Origin: Prorocentrum cordatum
Lineage: Eukaryota; Sar; Dinophyceae; Prorocentrales; Prorocentraceae
NCBI GenBank assembly: GCA_963575745.1
Contig: CAUYUJ010015029.1
Location: forward strand, 175,001 to 239,000
Length of the DNA: 64,000 nt
Direction: 5' to 3'
How positions within the stretch are numbered: position 1 is the stretch's first letter; every line of letters begins with the position of its first letter. The notes under the pieces are model-generated. The model was not told the DNA's origin. It ran no database searches and saw nothing but the letters and a program-made list of their open reading frames with translations. The position numbers and the translations under genes were made by a program. Below, one piece after another: positions 43,675-53,325 of this stretch.

Positions 43675-44070
43675 CGTCGACGTCGTCGTGCTGGAGTCGG
43701 TCATACAGGAGGCGGACAGGACACATCTTCGTCATGGTCGCCGTCGTCGCGTTTTGCCGGCGACGGGCGTCGGTCGGGCGGGCCGGTGGGGACACGTGGC
43801 CGACGCCGTCGCGGGCGAGTCGGTCGAGCGGGACACGTCGTCGTTCTCTGCCGGCGAGTCGGTCGGTCGATGGGGACACGTCGTCGTCGACGTCCTCGTC
43901 GCCGTCGCCGTGGTCGTCGTGGTCGATCTCGTCCTCGTGGTCGTCGTGGTCGTCGTCGTCCTCGTCGTCGTCGTCATCGTGAGCAAGTCCATCGGTCGCG
44001 CGGGCAGGCGGGACACGTCCTCGACGTCGTTGTAGGCGAGTCGGTCGGGCAGGCAGGCGGGACACGTTAT
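43675..44070. repeat. GTC/GTCGTC array with GGGACACGTCGTCG units
   Basis: GTC triplets alternate with a ~60-75 base unit containing CGAGTCGGTCGG and GGGACACGT. It is followed near 44110-44165 by G- and C-runs. 43140-43670 before it has no recognisable gene. Confidence 0.8.
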
Positions 44071-45480
44071 CGCCGTCGTTCGCCAGAGCCAGGCGGGTGG
44101 CCAGCGCGGGCCCTGGGGGGGGGACCCCCCCCGGCCCGAGCTTTTTTTTTGGGGGGGGGAATCCTCCCCGAAACCCCGGACCTCCTCCAAGCGCGCTCAG
44201 AATACGCTCCTTCCGCCGTGACGACCGAAGGAAAAGCAACTACCCGAAAACAGCTGGTTGCCAGAACCTTGCCTCGCTTGTGTGCGGCGCGGGACCTCTC
44301 GGTGCTGCATGCTGGCACCCATCCGGCTTCAAGATCGCGGGAGAACGGGTGGCTAATCATTCGGAGTCTGAGCTGCTCCGAGCCCTCGTCATACCATACA
44401 TGGCACATGCTGCTACGGTTTCGTGGAGGACTCGGCGCGCCAACACTCGAAAGACCAGGCGTTTGCAGAGATATGCTGCTCGTTGTGATTGCCTCCACCG
44501 CACCACCCCAGCACATTGAGATCTGCGTCGGCTGTAATCTGATCCGCATCGTCACTTCCGCCCTCGCCCTCATCCTGGTACTCCTCACCCTCGTCGTCCT
44601 GCATCTGATCATGCTCGCCATCTTTGCCCGCACCCAACGTCATCACAAACCCCTCCCATCATTGCTCTCCCGTGGCTCATTTCGCTCCCAGGTCCCTCGA
44701 TGCGGTGGACTCGAGGTTCCTTCCACCCACATCCAAACACCCTCCCTGCTGGCTGCCAGAGCTCCCTGGAGGCGTCCGGAGCCCCAAGGGAATCAAGAAA
44801 CGCCCAACGGAGGACGCCCGGGGGGATCCGGACCTCCGACGCTGTGCTATTTGTAAGACACGTGGACCCCAGAGCTGTCGACCCCGCCCACGAGGCAGGA
44901 GCAGGAGATCAGGGAGAGCAGGGTGCGCACAGAGAGCGCATCGCGTACTTGTGCAGACATGAAAATGCGAGGGGTCAGACGGAGAGACAGAGAAAGAGAG
45001 ATAGATAGCGAAACAAAGAACAAGAGAGAGATATTGAGGGCTAGCATATTGCATACACACATGGAAGAGAAACAGAGCAAGCAACATATAATTCTAGACA
45101 TATGGGGGTAACATTGGTCAGGCAAGGCAGAGAAAGAGAGGGAAAGAGAAGGACAGAGGCAGAGACAGAGAAAGAGAGAGCATTAAGCAAATAAAGCTTG
45201 AAGAGTAAATGTATCATGGATAACCAGAGGGCGTACACATTCAGAAGCGAGAGCAGACATAGCAGAGAGAGGTATAGATGGAGAACGAAAGACGATAGCT
45301 AGGGGGCCAAATCGTGATCATGAAATGTCCAACCAGCAGGGGCGTAACTAGTTCGATCTGTAAATCTCCGCCGATCCGGCGTGTGAGTTGAAGGGGGGGG
45401 GTGGGCCGGGGTGGCTCTGCCGGGGTAGGGGGGGGGGGTCTTCCACAGATTGGGATCGGTTGGTCGGGGTTCAGCTGGCC
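44070..45480. other. no gene recognised
   Basis: Mixed unique DNA and AGAGA-rich stretches (44980-45190). A minus-strand frame at 44413-44646 has an acidic run (QDDEGEEYQDEGEGG) and could be an exon, but nothing else supports it. Confidence 0.4.
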
Positions 45481-45489
45481 AAACATCGA

Positions 45490-45880
45490 TCCAAGACGCC
45501 GAACATGAACCCAAGACAGCCCAAGAGGCCGCCAAGACGCTCCCAGAGGCCCCCAAGAGGCCTTCCCAAAAGGTCCCGACCGGCCAAAATCATCGATTTC
45601 CCGTAAGAAAACCTACATTTTTAGCATGTTCGCCTCTTGGGCCTTCACAGTGTCCAAAACGACTCAAGGGGCCCTCAAAAAGGCTCCAAGACGGCCTAAG
45701 AAGGGCTTACGCAGGCCCAGGAGGCCCCCAAGACGGCGCAAGAGGGCTCCAGGACGGGCCCAAGAGGCGCCCAGAAGGGCTCCAAGACGGCCCAAGAAGG
45801 GCCCAAGACGGCCCAGGAGGCCCCCAGGAGGCCCCAAGACGCCCCCAAGAGGCCCCAAAAGGCCCCAACTGGCCCGGGTC
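45490..45880. repeat. CCAAGAGGCCCCAAGACGG minisatellite
   Basis: Reverse-complement orientation of the 655-1215 family, with Pro/Arg/Gln-rich frames produced by the repeat. Confidence 0.75.
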
Positions 45881-46074
45881 CTGGGGAGGGTCCCGGGACG
45901 GGTCCCGTTCGATCTGGGGAAGGTCCCGGATACGTTCCGAACATACTCGGGATGGGGAAATCAATACGAAAAGGGGTTCCCCAGGGTGGCGGGCGGGACG
46001 AGTCAATTAAATGGTCGGCTAAAAAAGTTGTTCTTCCCTCCCTCCCCCCTCCTTAGTCCCGGGCGCCACATCTT

Positions 46075-46297
46075 AATCACCATCACAACCACCATCACCA
46101 TCACCAGCATCATCATCAACATCAGCATCAGCATCCCCAACACCATCATCATGATCGACATCATGGTCAGTGCCATGATCAAAATCATCATCATCCTCCT
46201 CCTCCTCATCATCATCATCAGCAGCATCATCGTCATCAGCATCATCAACAACATCATCATCATCATCATCATCATCAGCATCGCCACCACCAACACC

Positions 46298-46342
<45 letters not shown>

Positions 46343-46359
46343 GTCGTCGTCGTCATCAT

Positions 46360-46397
<38 letters not shown>

Positions 46398-46463
46398 GTA
46401 TCATGATCATCATCAGCAGCATCATCATCATCAGCATCATCGTCATCATCATCATCATCCTCA

Positions 46464-46507
<44 letters not shown>

Positions 46508-46612
46508 GTCATCGTCGTCATCGTCATCATCATCACCACCATCATCATCATCATCATCAACATCATCATCAGCATCATCATCATCAGCATCAGCATCGTC
46601 ATCATCATCCGA
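46075..46612. repeat. ATC/CAT trinucleotide array
   Basis: Over 500 bases of imperfect ATC with a GTC-rich patch near 46465-46530. Confidence 0.95.
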
Positions 46613-46679
46613 AGCGCCCCGGATCGGCTGCACTGGCCGGAGGCCATTTCAATACATCTACAATTAACGCGGAAACAGA

Positions 46680-47180
46680 AAAGAGAGGGAGAGAGAGAAA
46701 GAGCGCGACACACAGAAAGATAGAGGGGGAATAGAGAGAGAGAGAGGGCGAGAAAGAGAGCAAGGACACCAAGTAGACTGACAGACATATATACTTGGAG
46801 AGGGAAAGACTTCGAATGCGAGGGCAGAACAACTTGTAAAAAATCCAGTGTAGTCCCTCCCCAGTTACATTGTTCAGCGAATACATGCGTGGAGGGTGAT
46901 TCATTATCGAAATGGGGCTGGTGCGTGACACGCACACGCGCCCTCTCTCTATATATCTATATATTTCCCGCTCTCTCTCTCTCCCACTCTCTCTCTCTCT
47001 CGTTCTCTCTCGTTTTTTCTCTCTCTCTCTCTCTCCCTCCGTCTCACTGTCTGTCTGTATGTCTCTCTGTCTCTCTCTCTCTCTCTCGTTCTCGCTCTCG
47101 GTCTTTCTCTCGCTCCCCCTCCCCCTCCCCCTCTCCGTCTCACTCTCACTCTCTCTCTCTCTCTCTCCCTCTGTGTCTCG
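46680..47180. repeat. (GA)n and (CT)n microsatellites
   Basis: GA-rich 46680-46760 and CT-rich 46935-47180 face each other across about 170 bases of unique sequence, so the region could pair as a loose inverted repeat. Confidence 0.8.
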
Positions 47181-47334
47181 CTCTGAAAGTCTGTTTCGAC
47201 ACTGCAATATGGGTGCAGCAGTCAGTCACCAATGGGGTTTTCGCTTGATGCTTCTCCAACGTTGCGACACGCTGTCCTTCTTACAATTGCCAGCGTGTAT
47301 CCCAAACAATAGGATCGTGCATCCTCGAGGGGCA

Positions 47335-47800
47335 ACCTAGGCGACCACCCAGAGGGCACCAGGGCGGCACACAGAAATCGCGACAGCGTGGGCATCATAA
47401 GGCACCAGCCTTCCAGGCACCAAGCATAAGGAAGGGCTGCAACTAGAAGTCCGACACCTTGGGCAGAATAGCGAACTGGCTTTACCAATCCAGCAACCAA
47501 CAGTTGAGGCAACCAGGGCATCATAGCGCGCCAGCCATGTAGCACCACCCATGCGACACCAGGGCGGCAACAGGATATTAAAACAACTGGAACCAAAACG
47601 CACCAGCCACACAGCACCACCGATACGGGACCAGGGCGGTTACTGGAAACCGCAACATATCGAAACGCATGGGGCACCAACCATGCGACACCAGCCATAC
47701 ACACTGGGACTTCATGCGGCACCTCGTATAGGGCACCACCCAGGAGGACACTGGGGCGGCAACCAGAAATGGCAACCGACACTTTGAACCTATGCCGGCA
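47335..47800. repeat. CACCAGGGCGGCAACNGG minisatellite
   Basis: Four or five degenerate units of 90-110 bases with CACCAGGGCGGC, GCGACACCAG and GGGCACCA landmarks. The 215-codon minus-strand frame here is a repeat artefact. 47800-48735 shows no gene I can support. Confidence 0.65.
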
Positions 47801-48738
47801 CAAGTAAGGCGCCACAATGTCCAAACCATGATTGTAGAAAATCAACTTCACGATTGGATGGAGTAACATTTACGCAAGGGGATATCGAATGACACCACCT
47901 CGAGTTTCTATGCTGATGCAATTGTTGAACGATTGGGGGGACCGTTCTCAAAACAGCGGGGGGCTCTACCTGACAGTCACATGGGGCGCTAGTCTCTCAG
48001 GGGGGCGCTCCTTGCAGGTCGACTCAATACCCTTTAGAACTTACGAGGACGGGACGTAGTACGAGACGGGGCGCTGCAGCACCGTCCGTGCATATCGGGC
48101 TTACTGTTGTCATCTCTCCTCATCATCACCCCTCTTCCTCCTGTCCCCCCCCTCCTTCCCCTCCTTCTCCTCCCTCTCTTTCTCCCGCCTCGCTCCTTCG
48201 GAGATCCCTAGAGGCCTTCAGACGCCCATGGAGGTACCAAAGAGCCACAACCGCCCAAAAGCTTCGATCACCGATCTTCCTCTTCTCCCTCGTGCTGAAG
48301 AGGAGGCGGGCGATGAAGAGCATCGAGGAGAAGGAGTGGGGAGGGCAAGGAAGAGGATATCCTCCTCCCCCTCCTCGCAAAAAGCGATCCCCTGTCATCT
48401 CTACGAGTGCGTTTCGACCAGAGTTTCGCAGGGAATCCAACCGTGGCGAGGAGAAGCCACCTGAAGGCTCCGGAGAACAAACAAACAAATCAAAGGCTCT
48501 GATCCTCGACCGCCGAACCTAACGACCCTCCGCCTCTCCCCTCCTGGCCGCTGGCGCTGGCTGCACCCGATTTTTTATTGGGGCCCCAACACTTCTCAAG
48601 CTTCGGGGCTCCTTCAAAGAAGACGTGTTTCGCCCCCCTACGGCTCTTGTCCCTAGTGCGAAGTGTGAAGCGATGATTGACATGGTCGTGCAGCGAGGGC
48701 AAGAAACAGCGAAACAAACAATAACATAAACATAACAG

Positions 48739-48890
48739 ATCAGAGATCTGCGCGGATTCCTCGGATCGGCGCTGGCTGACGCGTTGGAGCCACCCTGGCG
48801 GCGCCTCCAGCGCCGCCCCTGACGCACTCCGCGCGCCAGGGAGGGGGTTTCAGCGCCGATCCGAGAAATCGGTGCGGACCTCAGATTTTG
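48739..48890. mobile_element. MITE-like element, family 1, copy 2
   Basis: Ends are inverted copies: CTCGGATCGGCGCTG at 48760-48774 pairs with the complement at 48851-48865, extending to about 35 bases. The centre TTGGAGCCACC...GCGCC matches the reverse complement of 41341-41385. Confidence 0.75.
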
Positions 48891-48967
48891 AATGTTTATG
48901 TGTCATTGCCTGTGACCCTAAGCAGACAGATGACGCTCCGCCGCCGACCCCCAGCCTGGCCTGCGCG

Positions 48968-49093
48968 TCAATCGGCGTCCCACTCTGGGTCCGAGCGCAG
49001 CGGCCCTGGGCCGGGGCCATCCCCGGGCGGGAAGGCCGCGAGGATGTCTGCCGCGCTGGGGCCCTCGAACTCGTCCTCGGGGGCGCCAGGGGG
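48968..49093 (-). CDS. putative last exon of an unidentified gene
   Basis: A strong 3' splice site (CCCTTTCCCGCCCAG) precedes 49093. The exon reads PPGAPEDEFEGPSAADILAA, then FPPGDGPGPGP and RSDPEWDAD before TGA at 48968. Codons end almost entirely in C or G. It may belong with the exon-like text at 49294-49720. No family is recognised. Confidence 0.45.
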   Translation of the reverse strand, partial: PPGAPEDEFEGPSAADILAAFPPGDGPGPGPLRSDPEWDAD

Positions 49094-49293
49094 CTGGGCG
49101 GGAAAGGGACCCAGACATGCTCGCGTCGTGAACAAAGATCTGAACGGGAGGTTTTTTGCCGCTTTGGGGCTCGGGGGGCCCTGACGGGGCCCAGGGACCG
49201 TCAAAAACAGGACTCAGGATAGGCAACCTGCCCCAGGAAAGAAAGGAGGATCGGGACTTCCAAGGACCTCTCACTGAACAAACATAGGGCATC

Positions 49294-49720
49294 TCATGTC
49301 TGGGGAGGCTGCCGTGCGAGCGGAAAACCGACTCGGGTGCCCTGGCGCACACCCACAGCTGAAGCCGAAGCCAAAGCTGAAGTGCACAGAGAAATGGAAA
49401 GGGCCCACCCTGCAGGTTTGGTGGACAGTACATCGTTGAGCGGTGCTGCAGCCTCCCCTGAGAGCAGACCCCCCCTCCAAGGCAACAGCCAGACAAGTCG
49501 GGTTTGCACCCTCATGCCCTGCTGGACTCTGGGCGAATTTCGGCACTGCCACTACCGCTGCCGCGCCCTCGTCAGGGCCACCGACTAGGGTGACGGCGAC
49601 AGCGACACTGGCGGTGGCCGACGCGTCCAAGTCTGGCGGCGTGCAAGACCAGACCGCGAGGAGTTCGATATCCTCGAAGCCGAACGGGGGAGCAAGGGGG
49701 CAGCAGGGGGTGGTGGAGGA
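49294..49720 (-). CDS. putative internal coding region of the same unidentified gene
   Basis: PPFGFEDIELLAVWSCTPPD, then DASATASVAVAVTLVGGPDE and AVPKFAQSPAGHEGANP read in one frame (about 49720-49500). APLNDVLSTKPAGWALSISL and CTSALASASAVGVRQGT read in another (about 49450-49330). They look like two pieces split by a small intron or an indel. Direction and composition agree with the exon at 48968. Confidence 0.3.
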
Positions 49721-49804
49721 TCGGACCTCTAGGATCGAAGGTTTGGGGGCGTTCTTTTCTGAACGGCGATGCTGGAATGATTCTGAACTGTGCGAAGAGG
49801 ACAG

Positions 49805-50130
49805 TACCCTGCCCGTGCCCGTGCCCGCTTGCCTTGCAATGCGGAATCCAGAATGCAGAAGATGCGCCGTGCAGCAATGCAGTGCCCGCATGCCCTGACG
49901 TGCCGTGCCGCCGTGCCAGGCCCAAGAGCGAAAATGCGACACAATACCGTGCCGTGCCTGGGTTCGACCCTGCGAAGGATGTGCCGTGCCGTGCCCGCGT
50001 GCCGTGCCGCGCCGAGGTTCTAGAATGCGGACAATGTGCCGCGTGCCGTGCCATAAGCTCTAGCCCTCGGAACAAGTGCCGTGCCCTGCCGTGCAAGCGA
50101 GCCGTGCCGTGCAGCACCGTGCCGCGTCTG
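49805..50130. repeat. GTGCC pentanucleotide-based minisatellite
   Basis: CCGTGCCGTGCC runs alternate with GAATGCGACA/AAATGCGACA units. Confidence 0.8.
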
Positions 50131-50345
50131 GGCTGCAGAGAGCTGCAAAGGAACGACAGCAGCGCTCAGGTGTTGCCCCCCCCGCCCTTCCCGTCCCGCC
50201 CCCCCCCCACACGCGCGTGCCCCCCCCCCCCCCCTCTCCTCACGCGCGTGCCCGAGTGCCACACCGTGCCGCGTCTAGGCTCCAGAATGCGACAGAGGAA
50301 CGACAACAGCGCTCGGGTTTTGCCCCCCCCCCCCCCCCCTCCCCC
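50130..50345. repeat. ~147-bp tandem duplication with C-runs
   Basis: GTGCCGCGTCT-GGCT...GGAACGACA-CAGCGCTC-GGT-TTGCCCCCC occurs at about 50125 and 50270. Poly-C tracts follow each copy. Confidence 0.8.
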
Positions 50346-50385
50346 CCCCCCCCCCCAGTTTTGCCCCCCCCACCCCCACCCTCGG

Positions 50386-50578
50386 GTCGGGCGAAAGGGG
50401 GGGATAGCAAAGGGGGGGTTTGAGAATCAGCTCACGTAGCTGATTTTCCCGGCGCCTCCCGGCGCCGGAGGCGCCCATGTATCGAGGAATGGGCCCCTCG
50501 GTGAGGCCGAAACCAGCTGCATGCAGCAAATTTCGTAACCCCCCCTTTCCCAATCCCCCCCTTTCGCCCGGCCCGACA
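50386..50578. mobile_element. MITE-like element with GTCGGGCGAAAGGGGGGG ends
   Basis: 50386-50432 and 50534-50578 are inverted copies around a ~100-base centre. The ends carry two G-runs each. No ORF. Confidence 0.8.
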
Positions 50579-50759
50579 CCCCCACACGCGCGCTTCCCTC
50601 CCCCCCCCGAAAAGCAGAAAAAACAGCTTCGACCATCGGTGCTCCTCCTTTTCTGGGGGGGACGGTGCCCCGCGAGCCGTCCCGCGGTCGCTGCGTCGCG
50701 CGGACCCCCCCCGCCCGTGCGGTGTTCCCCTCTGCGGGTGGGCCGCACGGTCGAGTCCG

Positions 50760-50996
50760 GGGCAGAAGACCCCCCCCCCCCCCCCGTCCCCTCCCCCCCC
50801 CCCTCCCCTCCCCTTCCCCCCCCCCCCTCCCTCATTCCTCCCTGCCCCCTCCCCCCCCCGTCCCCCTCTCCCCCCCCCTCCCCTCCCCTCCCCCCCTCCC
50901 GCGGCCCCGCGATGTGGGCGCCGTTCTTCGACCTGCCCTGCGAGCGGGAGCCCGGCACGGCCACGGCCGCCGCCGCCACGGAGGGACCCACCAGGT
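50760..50996 (+). CDS. C/T tract followed by a putative short exon, product unknown
   Basis: A 150-base C/T tract (50760-50910) precedes GPAMWAPFFDLPCEREPGTA and TAAAATEGPTR, then AG-GTTCAG, a possible donor at 50996. The codon bias is strong (C/G ends) over only about 28 codons. It could instead be a chance frame ending at the TAG at 51002. 51000-51940 has nothing else recognisable. Confidence 0.25.
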
Positions 50997-51954
50997 TCAG
51001 TTAGGGATCTCCCCTCGAGCAGGAGCCCTGAGCAAGCCTAGATCGCTCCACATATGTGGTCTGACTCGGGCTGCTCCTTCTCCTGAAATTCGAGCTTGAT
51101 CGTACTATTGCGCGGCTGCCCCGAGAGATGGGCAGACATTCAAATGGGGCATGTAAGCATATTGCTTGTTCGCTCGTGGGGAATCTGGGTAAACAGACGC
51201 CCGCAAAGATAGCAAGTCGGACCGTCAGGAAGCGATAGATAAACCGCTGGAGATAGATATCGTCAGATGTATGGAAGATTGGGAGCGGCCCAGCCAGGAA
51301 ATCGGTTCCGGCTTCGATTCGCATCGCGCGTGCATACGGGCACGGCAAAACTGCTAGTGCGGGCGATGGGAGATTGCTGGCCACAGCCAGGGGAAACTTT
51401 AGCGATTCTGCCGTTTCTCCAGAGGGGCAGTGGCGGGCGAACTCTACCGTGAGATTGTTTCGAGGTTGAACAGGAGCAGGAACAGGAGCGGCAGCCTACA
51501 GAGGCAGACAGCGCACATGAGGCTAGAACAAAGTACTGGAGAGCCACAGGCAGCAGGGGCAGCTTACGCGATCAACGCTTCCCCCCGTCTCAGACGCGGA
51601 CTCCCGACGGCTCGTTGGCATCCGCTCTGAGCACGGGTTCAAATTCAGCAGCCGTTTCCTCAGGTTTTCTTCCGAGGTTGGGTCGTAGGACCGATGGGCA
51701 GGCAGGTTGAAAGCCAGGGGGCGGTGCAACCCGACACATCAGACACCCATGTCGGTTCAAACGGCGCGCGCAGGCGAGGCGAAGCCCCCCGTGCAGCAGA
51801 GCACGTCTCGGTCGCTCTGGAGCTCCCACCCTCTGCACATATGCCCGCCACGTTCCCCCCCTCCCCAGTGTCTCTCCGCTGCCCTGTGGCTGTGGCGCGG
51901 CTGTGCTTTTTATCGTGGCCGGCCGCGGTCGCCCACTGCAGCCCCGCCGTTTGC

Positions 51955-52235
51955 CCGATTCGTGTTCGATGGTGTCCCGTTTGATGTCCCGAGGGTGCTC
52001 CGATTGCCTTGTGATGGTGTCCCGATGGGGCCCCGAATTTGTTCCCGATCGCGTCCCGATAGGGTCCAGATTCATGTCCGAATGGTGTCCCGATGGTGTC
52101 CCGAATTCATGGCCTGTTGTGTCCCGATGGTTCCTCGACCAATTTTCCATGGTGCCCCGAATGTGTATCGATTTGTGTTCGAAGGTGTGCCGAGCCGGTC
52201 ACCAATGACTTTCGATGGTGCATCGGCTGACTTTG
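51955..52235. repeat. GATGGTGTCCCGA minisatellite
   Basis: About ten units of 25-30 bases with GGTGTCCCGAT or GGGCCCCGAAT cores. Confidence 0.75.
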
Positions 52236-52674
52236 AGCAGGGAGGAGGAAGGGGAACTCGGAGGGGCTCCGCCTCTTTCTCAACACGCTTGGAGCTCCAC
52301 GCGCAGGGCTCCACACACGTGGTGCTCTGGAGCGAATGCAATCGCAAGCAGAAACCTGCACCCATCCCCTGCTTCACCGCCGGATTCCTGGATAGATCAC
52401 GACGCATTTATGTCGACGGCTGCTCTCGGCGCGGGGCAAATTTGGAGGCCGCCTGCATGCGCGCTGTCGCCGATTCTGTCTCGCTCGAGCCTGGGCGCGC
52501 CCCGCGAGCGCTGGGGCCAGATCGCCGATCAGCGGGCGGGCCCCGCCGCTCTGACACCGCGAACACGGCCCCCCGAAGCCGCGGGGGGGGGGGGGCCCTC
52601 CAGCTTGAAACCTGGGCTGGGCCGCCCCCGCGATCCGGCGGGTCGCCGCGCTGCGCACCCCTCGGCTACACACA

Positions 52675-52835
52675 GGAGCCACCCTGGGCAAGAGCGGCCT
52701 CTGGTGCGCGACTTTCGGGGGGCCGCGGAGAGGCCGAGCGGGAGCGCGCAAGCCGCTGCTGTCGTATCGCACAGAGCCATCTGGGGGCCCCACTGTGCCC
52801 GCACCAAAGGTCACTCTGGCGAAAGGTCACACGTC
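52675..52835. mobile_element. MITE-like element, family 3, copy 1
   Basis: Matches 53140-53310 at about 75-80%. Landmarks are CCCTGGGYAAGAG, GTGCGCG-CTTT, CAAGC-GCTGCT and GCACCAANGGTCACTC-GCGAAAGGTCAC. Confidence 0.65.
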
Positions 52836-53153
52836 ACGCATAGTCGAACTCACTCCACGGCGATGCGCGCTCTGTGGCAGGGGAAACCGAAAGGTACTGG
52901 TGCGGCTACTCCCGGGACCTCTCGCGGGGCGCGCTCCGACCTGAACTTCGAGGCGAACCCAGCGGTGGCGACGAGGGCCTCCCGGGAGGCCGCAAAAGAG
53001 GACGCGAGGGGAAGGGTAGCAGGCTGGGTACCATTCCGCCCTCCGAGCCCTGGGCCGGGACGCGCTCGGCGCTCCCCGAAGGGCGGACCCCCGTTGGGCA
53101 GAGGCAGCCCGACCTCTGGGCGCGAGTCGGCTATACGCAACAGTGACCCTGGG

Positions 53154-53301
53154 TAAGAGTGACCTTTGGTGCGCGGCTTTTTGGGGGCCGCGGGGGGGAC
53201 CAAACCTGGGCGCGCAAGCAGCTGCTACTGTTTCGTTGTCAGCCATCTGGGGACCAACTTGTGCCCGCACCAACGGTCACTCCTGCGAAAGGTCACTCTT
53301 A
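53154..53301. mobile_element. MITE-like element, family 3, copy 2
   Basis: TAAGAGTGACC...GGTGCG at 53154-53173 is repeated in inverse orientation at 53266-53301 with a small insertion. It ends about 25 bases before the GH3 stop codon. Confidence 0.7.
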
Positions 53302-53325
53302 CGTCTAGTCGAGCGAGGCTGCGGC

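Noticed and set aside
47222-47869. 215-codon hydrophobic minus-strand ORF
   Set aside because: Derived from a 90-110-bp minisatellite; hydrophobic text repeats with the DNA.
51600-51660. tRNA-like GGGTTCAAATTC T-arm
   Set aside because: No acceptor stem or D-arm could be matched around it.
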